Part shown: one piece after another, positions 21,553 through 32,683 of the stretch | Numbering within the stretch: position 1 is the stretch's first letter | Layout: each line of letters begins with the position of its first letter | NCBI GenBank assembly: GCA_024336345.1 | Contig: JANFOG010000001.1 | Span: 1,860,001-1,924,000, forward strand | Reading direction: 5' to 3' | Length of the DNA: 64,000 nucleotides | Source of the DNA: Mariannaea sp. PMI_226 | Taxonomy: Eukaryota > Ascomycota > Sordariomycetes > Hypocreales > Nectriaceae | Position numbers and translations under genes: made by a program | The notes under the pieces: model-generated | Database searches by the model: none | What the model saw: the letters and a program-made list of their open reading frames with translations, nothing else | What the model was told of the DNA's origin: nothing

Positions 21553-24500
21553 AATCCAGAGTGAAGGAGAGGAGAGGATGTTTCTAAACTGCAAAAAATA
21601 AAGGCACAAGTTGGCAAAGCTCCTTCCAAGGGACGATGGTGTCAGTGACGTGCTTCCAGACTCTGGCGCTGTAGGTGGGCGACGACGACAAAGACAGCTA
21701 TCGAATCGACGAGTGGCAGGCCAAGCGAGGAGATAAATGACTCTTCCAAGAACTTGAGCGTTATAACAAACGGGGGGTAAGCCAGGAGGGTTAACGAGAT
21801 GGTGTCAATCAACGAGCGGTTGGCAGATGGTGCCAGAGGTCTGGCGTGTGAGCGTCGTAGAGTTAGGTATGGTAGCAAAGCCGAGCGGAGAACGGAAAGC
21901 GGATGAGGTGGAGGTGGTTCCGTTAAGGTGCCGTCACCATACTGACACTGGACCCGCTTTAGCTGGGCGCTTTCAGCCAAACCGACAAGGGAAATCTGAG
22001 CACCGCTGCTTTAAAGCAGCCAGCCCGGGTACGTATCTGGAAACCCCGCACAGTGCCTGTTTAGGAGATATTTGAGTGATGATGGAGCATCATAGATGGT
22101 AACACCATGACAGTCGTAGGTTACATAGGGCATGTGGATAGCTACCTAGAGAGAGGAGGTATGGTTGAGATTCAGGCAACTAGATGCGGTGGATGCCTAC
22201 CTAAGGATGTCAAGAATCTAGGATAATGTAAACGTATATTTGTTTGTTGTCATCTCTGCGGGTTATGAAGCCGCACACTTCGTGGCAACCAGACAAACCA
22301 ACTAGACAACCTACATTGGTAGGTTCAGAGGGTAGTTTTGAAACAAACGTGCTTCATATAGCTTTATGAATTCTATGATATCAGATTATCATACCCTTGT
22401 AAGAAATTTTGATCTCCACCCTTCATTGTTAGCTAAAAATCGATTTACAAACTCTTGGTCCATCGCCATTCTCATATACAGGACTATGCGAGGGACTGCT
22501 GCCACTCTACAAGATAGTAAATAATGAGAATTAGACGACAAGGTTTAATTGCTAGGATGGTTCGGATGTCTTAGAAAAATAGGCTTAAACTTCCAAGTCT
22601 GCGTAAAGATGTGGAATGTATACGAAGGTCGAATATGAAATATGAGGGTGAAACATAGCTGCCCATTAGACTAGCCAGCGTCTCTGAACAAGTACACTTG
22701 TAAATCGTCCATTTCCCATCCCAAATGGTGCTACTCAATTATGCACGGAAGGAAGCCTAGAGTCCAGTTACCATATACCTAGTTGACCGTTTTAGTAACA
22801 TGGTCTTGATGTGACCTTGCCTCGAAGTTCCCTCAATTGCTCAAACAGCAAATGCACATCGTAGCATTCCGCGTTATACAGTAGTATGCGGTCTCTTCCT
22901 TCAAATGTAAACAAGTTTTGGAACCACTGGGACAGTGGCGAGTACTGTCAACGATTCTCGATAGTAGCCAGGGAAAATCTGCCAAAGCACTGGTGATAGC
23001 AATTTCTTCTCTTTATAATGATGACTGATTTATGGTGATAGCTTATCCATATTTTCTACGTGCCTTAGGGTTGACCTGCTCGACTAATTAAGTCAACAGA
23101 GGCGCAACATCGGTAGGGCAACGCCTCTACTCTAGCTCGATATACAGGCTTTGATCGATCTTGGATGGCTACCATAACGAGAGCTAGAGTTATCCGCAAA
23201 GCACTTACACTAGACCCTTCCCATAACGTCATGAACGAGAACCCAACGAAGCTGATGAAGGCAGCAAGGTGCCTCAGACGGCATGCAATACCAGTCAGCG
23301 ACTACATTAGACCAAAGACACGAGACAGTAGCAGCATAGGGAAACCAAAGCTGAACAGCGAACAAAAAACACAACTAGCCACATTTTTACATGACCCATT
23401 ATGTGGCTATTGCCACGAAGAGCAAATGAAAGCAAGCCCCCACCCCAATCAAGTCTGCTCTCAACCTAGCTCCTCTCTGCATGGCTGACACCAAGCCATT
23501 GCCATATATCCCCTAAGCGCCCAGGAAACTTCACTCAAAACGACTCTTCTCAGCTTCGTTTCTTGCTCCCCCGCTGCTTTAAAATCTCCCCCAACTTGGA
23601 GGGGGGCGGAGGGGTTCCTCCTGGATCCAGGCCCTGGCGCACCTGGCCGCCCTATCGCAGGGTCCCATGTACTCCGCTCCATCGTCTGAATGGCAACACG
23701 ATAGCACAGCACCGCTTCTGAGGTGCTGGATTCGGCCAAATAAAAGCAATGCACATGATATTCCCTGGTCAGACCAGTTTTTTTGTCGCCCAACCACTTG
23801 CGTGTTCGTTGGCTTTAGTGTGATGAGCTGGTCAAGGGGGGGTGAGATAACAAGTGGCTGAATAAAGGATGATGGATGACTTGCCAATTCAATGAACATC
23901 CATCAACGCCTGATGACTTGTTGATTTTCGCAATGCCCCCAATGCCCCTCTTAGTTACTATAATAGGCAAGTTATTTTTTTCATTTCCTATTTTTATTTT
24001 TTCAAGGAGAGAGAGGCAGGCCTCTCGAACCATTTTGCAAAAACATTACAATACCTCCCCCGACGCAGGAGCTAAGGTTGGGAATCTCTCAAATTACTTG
24101 CAAGTCACGAGTCAACGTACTAGCCTTGATTGATCTGTTGACTCTCAACCTTCTCCTTCGGCCCAGGCTCGATGACTAAGCGCGAATGCCAACCACAGAC
24201 CACCTCCCAACGACATCGAGACCGACGACTCGTCTCGTTCCTTTGGATCCAAAATTGAAAGCCCCGTACCCACACGCGACCATTGGACATGCCAATCCGC
24301 TCCGCCGCAAACTCAGGTGATCAATCTAGAATTTTCTCTTCAAATCTATCCCTAAAAGAAAAGACAAATGCCGTGACGCTGCCTTGCGTCTCTCACTGAT
24401 CGGACAGACCAAAGCGCACAGGAGCGAAACTGGGGGCCACCCCCCAAGAAGGAAGTGACTTGATCGGAGCTGGGATGACTACCACGGTCTCAAGGACTCT

Positions 24501-25052
24501 TGAGAGTGAATTTGCCCCCCGTCCCCTCACGACGGTGCCATCGGTGTGATTCGGAAGCTAACCGCGCTTCATAAAACGCTGATGCCACTTTGCCCTCACA
24601 TCCTGCGACACAAAATGTCGGCACTGCTTATTAGAATATCATGCACAATTAAACACCACTATAGAATGCGCATTTATCAATAGACTCCATTGACTCTTCA
24701 GAACTACCATCCAGTTCAATACCCTGGTGATAAATATGATGATATTGTACAACTTTGGAGTGCAAGCAATTGACCCTTTGACCCTTTACTCCCCCTTTAG
24801 TTATCCTTTTTTTCGGGAGCCTGCCGTGTGTGTCCCTAGAAACGCCAGCGACTTTGAAGTCGCAAACCCTCAAAAAGAGCAGAAAGAAAGAAAAAAAAGA
24901 CAAACATGAACCCGACGCCCCTTCTTCGTTCAAAGTCTATAGGTCATAGCCTAGTCCCAATATTGGACTGAATGCCATGTTGTTGCCGTGTATATATTAA
25001 AGTAGGCCCTCTACAAAGGGACGTTAGAATTTGGTCATATGCGGTCCCAAGA
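21553..25052. other. Long gene-poor region with possible decayed sequence
   Basis: The first 300 bases hold the Gid1 promoter. From about 22,080 to 23,160 all frames are stop-rich and AT-leaning, suggesting decayed or neutrally evolving DNA. A 107-codon open frame at 23165-23488 (plus) is the only protein-like segment and is listed separately. The remainder has short polypurine/polypyrimidine runs and no gene. Confidence 0.5.
23165..23488 (+). pseudogene. Unassigned short open frame, possibly a transposase N-terminal remnant
   Basis: A 107-residue frame starts with ATG and is basic and helix-rich in its first 80 residues. KLMKAARCLRRHAIPVSDYI and KLNSEQKTQLATFL have the flavour of the helix-turn-helix segment at the N-terminus of fungal DDE transposases. 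No catalytic domain follows: within 400 bases downstream every frame is closed. No terminal repeats were identified. It could equally be a chance frame. The reading as a remnant is a guess from composition and position in a gene-poor area. Confidence 0.2.
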
Positions 25053-25968
25053 TCATGAGGCAGCAGCAATAGGCATGGGCGCAGGCGAAGAAGCGTTGAT
25101 GCTGGGAGCGCTACGCATCTCTACATCGCCGCCGCTATTGCTATTGTTCACACTGGGTCCCTCTTGGCCATTCTCCTTGTTCTCCTTGCTGCTACTGTCG
25201 GCTGAAGGAGCAGCCGAGTCTTCGGTGCCCTCCTCTGCAGCTTTCTTCGGAGGAGCAGTCCATCGGGGAATCTCCCACAGAACGCCAGTGAAGCTCTTGA
25301 GCTTGAAGCCGCCTTTGGCCCATTTGCGACAGGGCTTGCCGGAGCGGTCAAGAGCGCGAAGACCAGCGTTGATAGCACCCTGATTGGCCTTTGGGCCAAG
25401 CTTGTGTCCAGCTGCCCCTCGGTTGACAGCGGAATGATCGATCGTACCGTCCTCCCTGAATGCAAAGTTAGCTTAGCTTGGTAAAAGATTGATTGGTTTG
25501 TAGTGCAATTAAGATTGCAAACACCTGGGGAAGGGTTTTCTTTATTTGATATACTTACAGTCGAGGCTTCTTCTTGGGACCTGGCTTCCCTCGAGGCTTG
25601 GGAGTACCATCTATTCCGTTGGCATTGCCAGCTGACCGCTTTACACCCTTCTTCTTTGGGCCATCAGGAGGACCCATGGCTGAAGGAGCGGGAGTGCCAT
25701 CACCGTTGGTGCCTTCAGCCGCGGGAGTGGCAGCGTTAGAGTCGCTTGCATTATCGCCGGTCGAGGCAGGCTGGGTAGAAGACGCGTCAGGCGCAGGCGA
25801 ATCGATGTTTTCTTTGATGTCTTTTTCGGGCGACTCTTCCTTGACAGGAGGCGATTCAATACCCAAGCCTTCGCGTAACTTGGCAGGAGAAATATTGAGG
25901 GTGACAATCAGACCGGACTTGGAGCTAGACTTGCGACGTCCATTTGCAGACTTGACCGGAGGAGCCAT
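25053..25968 (-). CDS. IES4: INO80 chromatin-remodelling complex subunit Ies4
   Basis: Two minus-strand exons (25968-25559 and 25455-25053; GTAAGT donor, TTCAG acceptor) encode 270 residues. The N-terminus is basic (MAPPVKSANGRRKSSSKSG) and leads into LIVTLNISPAKLREGLG. A long acidic and Ala/Ser/Thr/Pro-rich disordered linker follows. The conserved core then appears: GVKRSAGNANG, the AT-hook-like TPKPRGKPGPKKKPR, and KANQGAINAGLRALDRSGKPCRKW followed by LKSFTGVLWEIPRW. This order is characteristic of fungal Ies4 (DUF1711), a nuclear INO80 subunit that in yeast is phosphorylated by Mec1/Tel1 in the checkpoint response. The C-terminus is again low-complexity. The family call rests on the core motifs; the role is transferred from yeast. 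Confidence 0.87.
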
Positions 25969-28900
25969 CGCGATGCTGGCCCAAGGGGGTTTGGGGAAGG
26001 AAGAGAAGGGGGCGGTTTAATGATGGAAAGTGGATGAAGCGACGAGGTGGTGAGGTGTCAAGGGGTAGTGATGATGTGAGATGATGGTGGAGGAGAAGGA
26101 AGAAGTCGAACGCGGGTCAGTGACCTGCGGGAGTTTTTGGGAATAAGTTGGTGACGGGCGACACGGCAAATGACCTTAGGCTGGTGGTGATCCAGCGTTT
26201 GTCAGGGGTGGTGGACTTGGGGGGACTTGCGTGGAGCGGAGTGGGAGATTTTGTTAGTAGTTGGCGTTGGCGATGGTCATGGCGGATTTGCGCGGCGACG
26301 TTCTTGGTGATGGGGAGACGGGCGACGCGAAGGTGATGATGGAGCGATGCGAAGCGTGGGCATGGGAGGGAATGAAGCCGATGAGGATGGTGGAAAAGTG
26401 AAAGTGGAAGAATGACGGGGGGTGGGCTTCGTGTCTTGTAGGTTTTGGGGCCTTGGTCTCATTGTCATTTTCATTTTGGGGCCCGAAGGCGGCGCACAAT
26501 AAAAATCGGTTGGTAAAGGTTCTTCTCGTTCGTGCTCGCACTGGCACTGGCACTCTTTGGACGGCAGAAGGATAGACGCAGACACAGAAAATCCCCAGAC
26601 GCCTAGCACCAGCCGCAAATACGTGACGCCTGGCCTGGGCTGGGGGCGAGGTTCCGGGGCGCCGCCTTTCCGGAAGCGGCCTAGTCTTACATGGGTTTAT
26701 GCACTTAGGAGGTCTTATCGAGGTTAACTGCCTCGACAGAGGCACAGAGAAGCCCTGCTTGCTCACCCTTTATTAGACTACGTACCTAAATGTAACTCCG
26801 TACCTTGCTGTTTTGGCTCCTAACGGGATACTAGTGGGGCACACCTCTTTCTCTTTCTCTCTCTCTCACTTTTCCTCACTTCCACTTCTCCCTGGAAGAC
26901 CCACCTTTTCTATCCTGCTTTCCACTCAGAGCACTTCCTCCCGCTCATCTGTCAACGCACTGTCCAATAGACGGCCATGATCCACGGCGCACGACGACCC
27001 TGGATTTCCGATGATGGAAAAGCACGGGTACAGGACCTGAGCAACGGAAGGTAGGTTGGTACGTACCATACCTCTCTTTTTTCCTATGAGGGACCTTCGG
27101 GATCTTGGTAAAGCTGTCGCAAGCTGTCCTGTATCTACGCCATGACAAGCTGGACCACTACAGGACCACCATCCATACAGTACAGTACATACAGTACGTT
27201 CGACACAGCCAGGCAGTTCAGCAACAGTGACGGTGAGTTCAGCTCACCCCCTTTGAATTTTATAGACTGCAAGTAGCCACGACCTTGTGCGACGTCGCCT
27301 AATCGTAAAGTGATGGCCAACCCAATGTTGGTTGCGAGGTAAAGTTGCCCGTCAAGAAGCAAATATGTATCGTGTGTCATGGTGAATGTGCTCACAAAGT
27401 CTCCCGGCGCTGCGGGACAAGATCACTCGCCGGGTTGTGGATGGGAGAGCCGTGACAATGACGGAAAATGGCCTCTTGCCGCTCGTTGTGACAAACTAAC
27501 CTTTGGCCAACTCGATGGGCACATCCTACACACAAGGGGAGATGGGGATGCAGATGGGGACGGTGTCAGCCCTTGTCTTGGCCTTGCCGTTTTGCCTTTG
27601 CCTGGTTGTGCGGTGGCGGATTTCACCGAACTGAGCCTGCGACTAATCGAGGACGGGGTCCTCTCAGCACACAATTACCGCAGCTGGGAGGGCCAAACGT
27701 GGAGTTTGGGAAGTAATAGACTCATACTCTGGCGACACGCCGCCAACGAAACTCTTGACGAGTCATCTCCAATCATAAGACGCTGAGGCAGAGTGCACAA
27801 TTTATCCGCAATGCACTGTGAACAGAGTCATAGCCTCTGTGTAAAGATGCCAGATCCACCAACATTCCCCATCTCAGAGGTTACATGACGGTGAACAACT
27901 TCTCGCACACCTCACGATTTACCGGCTTATTTTCAAAGAAGCCCAACAGCTCTACTTCCTTCGGTCTCACGTTTCTCTACACCACTGGTCAACCAGAGCA
28001 GGGAGGGAGGCCGTGACCAACAAACATACTGTAGTGGGCTATTCAACGCCTAAGAGAGGGGCGAGAAGAAACGATTCATCATTTCACATGGATCGCATCA
28101 GCCGCGACCGCGACGCCATCTTCCTCGGTATTGGCGGCATTTCAGCAACTATCACTAGTATATAGTAAGCAGGCCAGCCAAGGCATCATCCATCCCCAGG
28201 CCCATTGCCCACAACCCCGATGATCCCGGGGATAATAAAGCCCGCACCAAAGCATCAACCCAGACGCCGTTTGTGTAGCGAATACCGTCCCCCTTGGAAG
28301 TAGTCATCTGAGAAAGCCCATGTGCCTCCATTCCCTCATCACCACTTTACTAAACCCATGCACACAAACGGGTTGGATAGATTATTTCCATGACAAGCGC
28401 TCTGGTCTCCCTTTTATTTCTATTTTTCATCTCCACCAGCCCTTTTCTCACTTGAGGTGCCAAAAAGCGCAAAGCCGACAACTCCAGTTACTATCATTTC
28501 TCCCTCAATGTGTGCGATTCTCAGCAAGACAGATAATGACCTTGCATCCTCCTAAACCGTCGGTTGGTTACATCCAAGATGCATCCTCCTTCAGAGGCGC
28601 GGGGCTTCGATTTGCGTCATCAACCAGCACATGGGTGAAGTGATCGTAAGATTTTGGCCACAATCTCCGACTTTTAGCAATCTCCTCAGCCAGCCGCCAA
28701 AGTTTTGTAGTGTAGCATCTTCAGCCACCAGTAATTCTGCCCCAAGGACAGGCACTTCCATTGTCTGAATCCTTGGAATAGGCTATGTGCATAAAACCTG
28801 CGATCTCGGCTAAACCAGGACATATATACAGATAGACCGTTCTTGGCCCAGGTGAGACCCCACGTTATGGCTCATTGATGGTACTCCGACTAGAAAGCAA

Positions 28901-30479
28901 GTTACTCCTTGGGATATTCAAGCGCAGTGCGAAACCATCAGATACAGCACAGAGTAGAAAGGAAAAATGCAACCAGCCCTGGTAGAGAAATTTTTACAAA
29001 CGTAGGACTAAAATGCTCGCCCAATCCCTTTCTTTTATTTTCTAGACTTATAACGTGCGGGCATATCTTTCTCGGAATTTTCGTGTAGCCTCAGTCTTCC
29101 TTCAGCTTGAGGCCATGATGCGCAAATTGGGAGTTATCAATGGGACGATACACGAGGTGGGCAGTTCCAAGAGCGCACAGAGAGTTATATCACAGGTTGC
29201 ACATTGCCAAAACCATCAAGTGACAGTCGAAAGGAGATTATTGATATCGGCTAAAAACTACACGAGTTAAGGTTCTGCCACACAAAACTGTGGCACTTTG
29301 CCCCCCCAGCTCTGAGCTTTGTGTGCTTCTATACAGCGTATCAAGGGCACATCCTAAGCATAATCCAAAGGATATCCGGGAGAGAAACTATCTTTATGCA
29401 AGTTTGTCACGGTCGGATGAGGACACAAAGGCTCACTTCACGATCAGGAGCCTTCAACCAGAGAGAAGTATGGAAGCTGCTAGCAAGTGGACTGACAAGA
29501 AGATATGATTGCTTGTGGCTCGATAATCACAACTGTACGAGGCTTCTCAACAGAACAGAAGACGAATCAAATATATGAATCTGGCTGTTCGGGCTCCGAG
29601 CGGCGAGGATTTTGTCGAATTGCATTTCAACACAAGAGGTGAGATCTGGGATTGTGCGACCAAATATATGACCAGCAACCCGACCAAGCTCAGTGGTAAT
29701 ATGACAAATTCATAATAAGTTTTCGTTTGATCGGAATGAGAAAAAGCCATGTTAAGATTGACCGTAACACTTCCTCCACACAACTTTGCCTATTGAGAAC
29801 AGAGCGAGTTCTCCAGGATTGACACACGATCTCACAAGACTCTTTACGAAGATCCAGACGACCAAGAGCTTTGAATTCTCCTCTCCACGTCCGCCCACAA
29901 GATTAAGGCTGGCTAAAACAATAGCAATAGGCTCACCAAGTTTTTTTTTTTTTAGGTTGAGTGTTGTCCAGATTTTGGGAAAGCTCTCTACCGATAGGAA
30001 TTGCCAACGTGACAGAAACTATGGGCAACCTACCGGAGGGGTAAGATTTATAGCTATGGTTCAGGAAGATAAAGACCCTTTTGTCTCGTCTCTCTATTGG
30101 TCGATGTTCGCCCGGCTCAATTCAACTTCAGTCTGTTCCGCGGCGAGGGGCTTCAGAACTTTGTCAAAAGCCCACAAAGGATTGTGGGGGAGGAAGATGG
30201 ACACGACACGAAATGACTAGAGAAATCTGGGCAGCCGTCTCGGGCTACTAGTTCTGGGTTAGGATGAACATGGGCTGACAACGAATTACGTACGACAGAA
30301 GAGACTACCGATAACATGATGGGTAAAGACTTCATTGTGTTTGGCTTGACGGCAGTGAGCTATCGCAATGCCGTGTCAGGCACGCCCTGCATGAGCCCCT
30401 CCCCCAGATAAGGCGCCCCAGATCCCATCTCGCTGACGGGAACCCCCAAGTATCTGACGCCGCAGACTGGTCCGGCGCC

Positions 30480-30520
30480 GATATGGCGTCGTGGCCGGAA
30501 GCATTTCCGGCCTCCATATC
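30480..30520. promoter_or_regulatory. Distal copy of the palindrome upstream of the dioxygenase, nested in a 41-bp dyad
   Basis: GGCCGGAA (30493-30500), a GCAT spacer and TTCCGGCC (30505-30512) form a perfect 8-bp inverted repeat. Outer arms GATATGG (30480-30486) and CCATATC (30514-30520) extend the dyad. Internally it reads CGG-N8-CCG, the inverted-triplet geometry bound by fungal Zn2Cys6 dimers. It lies about 620 bp before the dioxygenase ATG. The binding factor is not known to me. Confidence 0.5.
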
Positions 30521-30970
30521 CACCCCTGGCCGGTCAGTTTCGGCACCATGTGGGGAAAGATCATCTCGTGCCCCGGCCACCAAAAAAGGTGGCGGCCACC
30601 TCCTCAAAAAGTACTAGAAGAGAACCGGCTTCTAGCTCTATCAACGGTAGTGTTCTCTCGCTGGCAATGTTCCCAAATCCATATGTGCTTTGTCCAATTG
30701 TGAATATGTCTCGAAGTTATGTTGGAGACAAAGCAAAACTCCTGAGATAGATCCCATATGTCGCCTCCTAAACTCTCGATGACCCCAATGTTCATCATCG
30801 TTGAGATATGTCATTGTTACGAGAGCTGGCGGCCATACGCCGGCAATCAAGTTACATTTCTATTACGTCTTCTCCACGATGACCCTCGTGACCTGTTTCA
30901 CGCCTGCCATCCGTCAACGACGCCCTACACAATCTTGACCCAAGTACCGGCCGAATCTGCCTGACCATGA

Positions 30971-30990
30971 GGCCGGAACACATTCCGGCC
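30971..30990. promoter_or_regulatory. Proximal copy of the palindrome upstream of the dioxygenase
   Basis: GGCCGGAA, a CACA spacer and TTCCGGCC repeat the same 8-bp arms and 4-bp spacing as the copy 478 bp upstream; only the spacer differs. It ends 144 bp before the preferred start codon at 31135. It also overlaps codons 2-8 of an alternative in-frame ATG at 30967, which argues that the alternative start lies in promoter or leader DNA. Confidence 0.5.
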
Positions 30991-31134
30991 ACTGAGTACT
31001 TAGATGGCGACGAAACCCTCATGATGAAGCATTGGAAAAGTCAAACCTCCTCGCAGTCACCACACGATACTCACTACGAATTACACCTTTCTTTGCACGA
31101 CGTCTCAACTCCAACCTCTTCCTCGCCTGACAAG

Positions 31135-32683
31135 ATGGGCTCGCTTGGTAGTACTCGATCATTTCGTGTCCTGGACGACACTTGTCCAGAGGACACGAGC
31201 CTTCCTGCTTTCATGGTTTCCACAACCAGAGGCTTCCTCCCCCGAATGGACCCTATCGTGACTCTCCCCAAAGAGTTTGATGTTTTCGAGTCCATCCTCC
31301 AACGGATGCCTGTCAAGACCGCATCAGGGGAGCCAGGCCTTCTCGCCCAATACAAGCTCGGTGAAGTCGTTGATAATGAATTGCCCGACTTGACCGATGC
31401 TATAGACAAGTACAGAGACAATTTGCCCCTTCAGAACGCACTCTATCGTGACTACTCCTTCCTTGCGTCAGCATACTTGCTTGAGCCCTGCCACCACCGG
31501 TTCATCAAGGGTGAGCCATACGGCCTTGGTCGGCAGCATCTGCCTGCTCAGATTTCTCACCCCATCTCACGATGTGCCGCGATGTAAGTGTTTGCTTCCC
31601 AAGACATAGCTATGTCGATAGCAACAAAGACGTGCCTCTCTCTAACATGTGTGTCTCAGCTGCGGTTTCAAGCCATTCATGGAGTACGCTGGCTCATACG
31701 CCCTGTTCAACTACTATCTGGTTGACCCTGCCGCTGGCATGGAGTACTCCAATCTTCGATTGATCCGAGCCTTTGAGAATGGTTTGGACCCCACTTCCTC
31801 TGAGGCCGGGTTTGTCCTCGTGCATATCGACATGGTCAAGAACACTGGCCCCTTAGTTGCCGGAACTATGAAGGCCTTGGATGCCGTCGCCAACGTTCAA
31901 TCTCCAGCTCTAGAAAGACGCACCGACTTCAACTCAGGCCTCTCATCTATTCTCGGTGCCCTGCAAAAGATCAACACCGTCATGGAGACTATGTGGTCCA
32001 AGTCGAAGCCGATGGAGTACACCAGCTTCCGAACCTTCATTTTCGGTATCACATCGCAGTCCATGTTCCCCAACGGTGTCATCTACGAAGGCATCAACGA
32101 CAACAAGCCCATGTCATTCCGAGGTGAAAGTGGTGCTAACGACTCTATCGTACCTCTCATGGACAACCTCCTCCAGGTTCCCATGCCCGACACACCTCTG
32201 ACAGAGATTCTGAAGGACTTCCGTGAGTACAGACCTAGCAACCATAAGGGTTTCCTGCTGCACATCAAGGAGCGGTCGTTGGAACTGGACTTTAAGAACT
32301 ACGCTCTCGGACACCATGCCAAGGGCAGAGTGTCTGAAGAGGAACAAGATCTCGTTCGTGAGTCAATCGGCTTGTGGCTCCAGATTCTCAACCAGGTACG
32401 AGACTTCCGATGGCGACACTGGTGCTTTGCGCGAGAGTACATTCTGAAGCGCACATCGCATCCCACGGCGACGGGCGGCAGCCCGATTGTCACTTGGCTG
32501 CCCAACCAGCTGGAGGCGGTCCTCGAAGAGATGGTGGCAATCGGCGATGAGGGCAAGGCTGCCGACTCGAGAGGCCTGGGTAAGGTCTGTGACGATATCA
32601 TGGATGGGGCTTTGCGACAGCGAGATACGCTCCGCAAGGAGGTGCAAAAGTATTGCGCGGAACGGGGTGTGACTCGCCCGTGA
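31135..32683 (+). CDS. Indoleamine 2,3-dioxygenase (tryptophan to N-formylkynurenine)
   Basis: Exons 31135-31583 and 31660-32683 (GTAAGT donor, TCTCAG acceptor) give 490 residues. Family marks include RGFLPRMDPI, an LASAYLLEPC segment, FMEYAGSYALFNYYLVDP, the distal-pocket motif SFRGESGANDS (about 300-310) and RHWCFAREYI, whose His near 402 is the expected proximal haem ligand. The enzyme opens the indole ring of tryptophan as the first step of the kynurenine route to NAD. Fungi often carry several paralogues (alpha, beta, gamma); which one this is cannot be told by eye. The start at 31135 has a good context (CAAGATGG) and begins the protein-like sequence MGSLGSTRSF. An in-frame ATG at 30967 would add 56 poorly protein-like residues and would encode part of the palindrome. 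Confidence 0.93.

Larger units (their letters stand above)
25969..31134. other. Divergent gene-free region upstream of IES4 and the dioxygenase
   Basis: A 5.2-kb stretch. The left end holds the Ies4 promoter, with a CT-rich run near 26845-26870. No open frame between 26.2 and 30.9 kb has recognisable domains or convincing splice joins. The right end holds the dioxygenase promoter with an AGATAAG (GATA-type) site near 30403 and two copies of a 20-bp palindrome at 30493 and 30971. Confidence 0.5.

Noticed and set aside
26254..26766. 170-codon frame upstream of IES4 on the minus strand
   Set aside because: Low-complexity Arg/Pro/Ser/His-rich translation of promoter DNA, with no homology recognised.
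27379..27786. 135-codon plus-strand frame
   Set aside because: An antisense frame overlaps it; GDGDADGDG comes from a GATGGGGATG-type DNA repeat. No domain.
29786..30220. 144-codon plus-strand frame upstream of the dioxygenase
   Set aside because: Non-ATG start in part, contains a poly-Phe from a T11 run, no domain.
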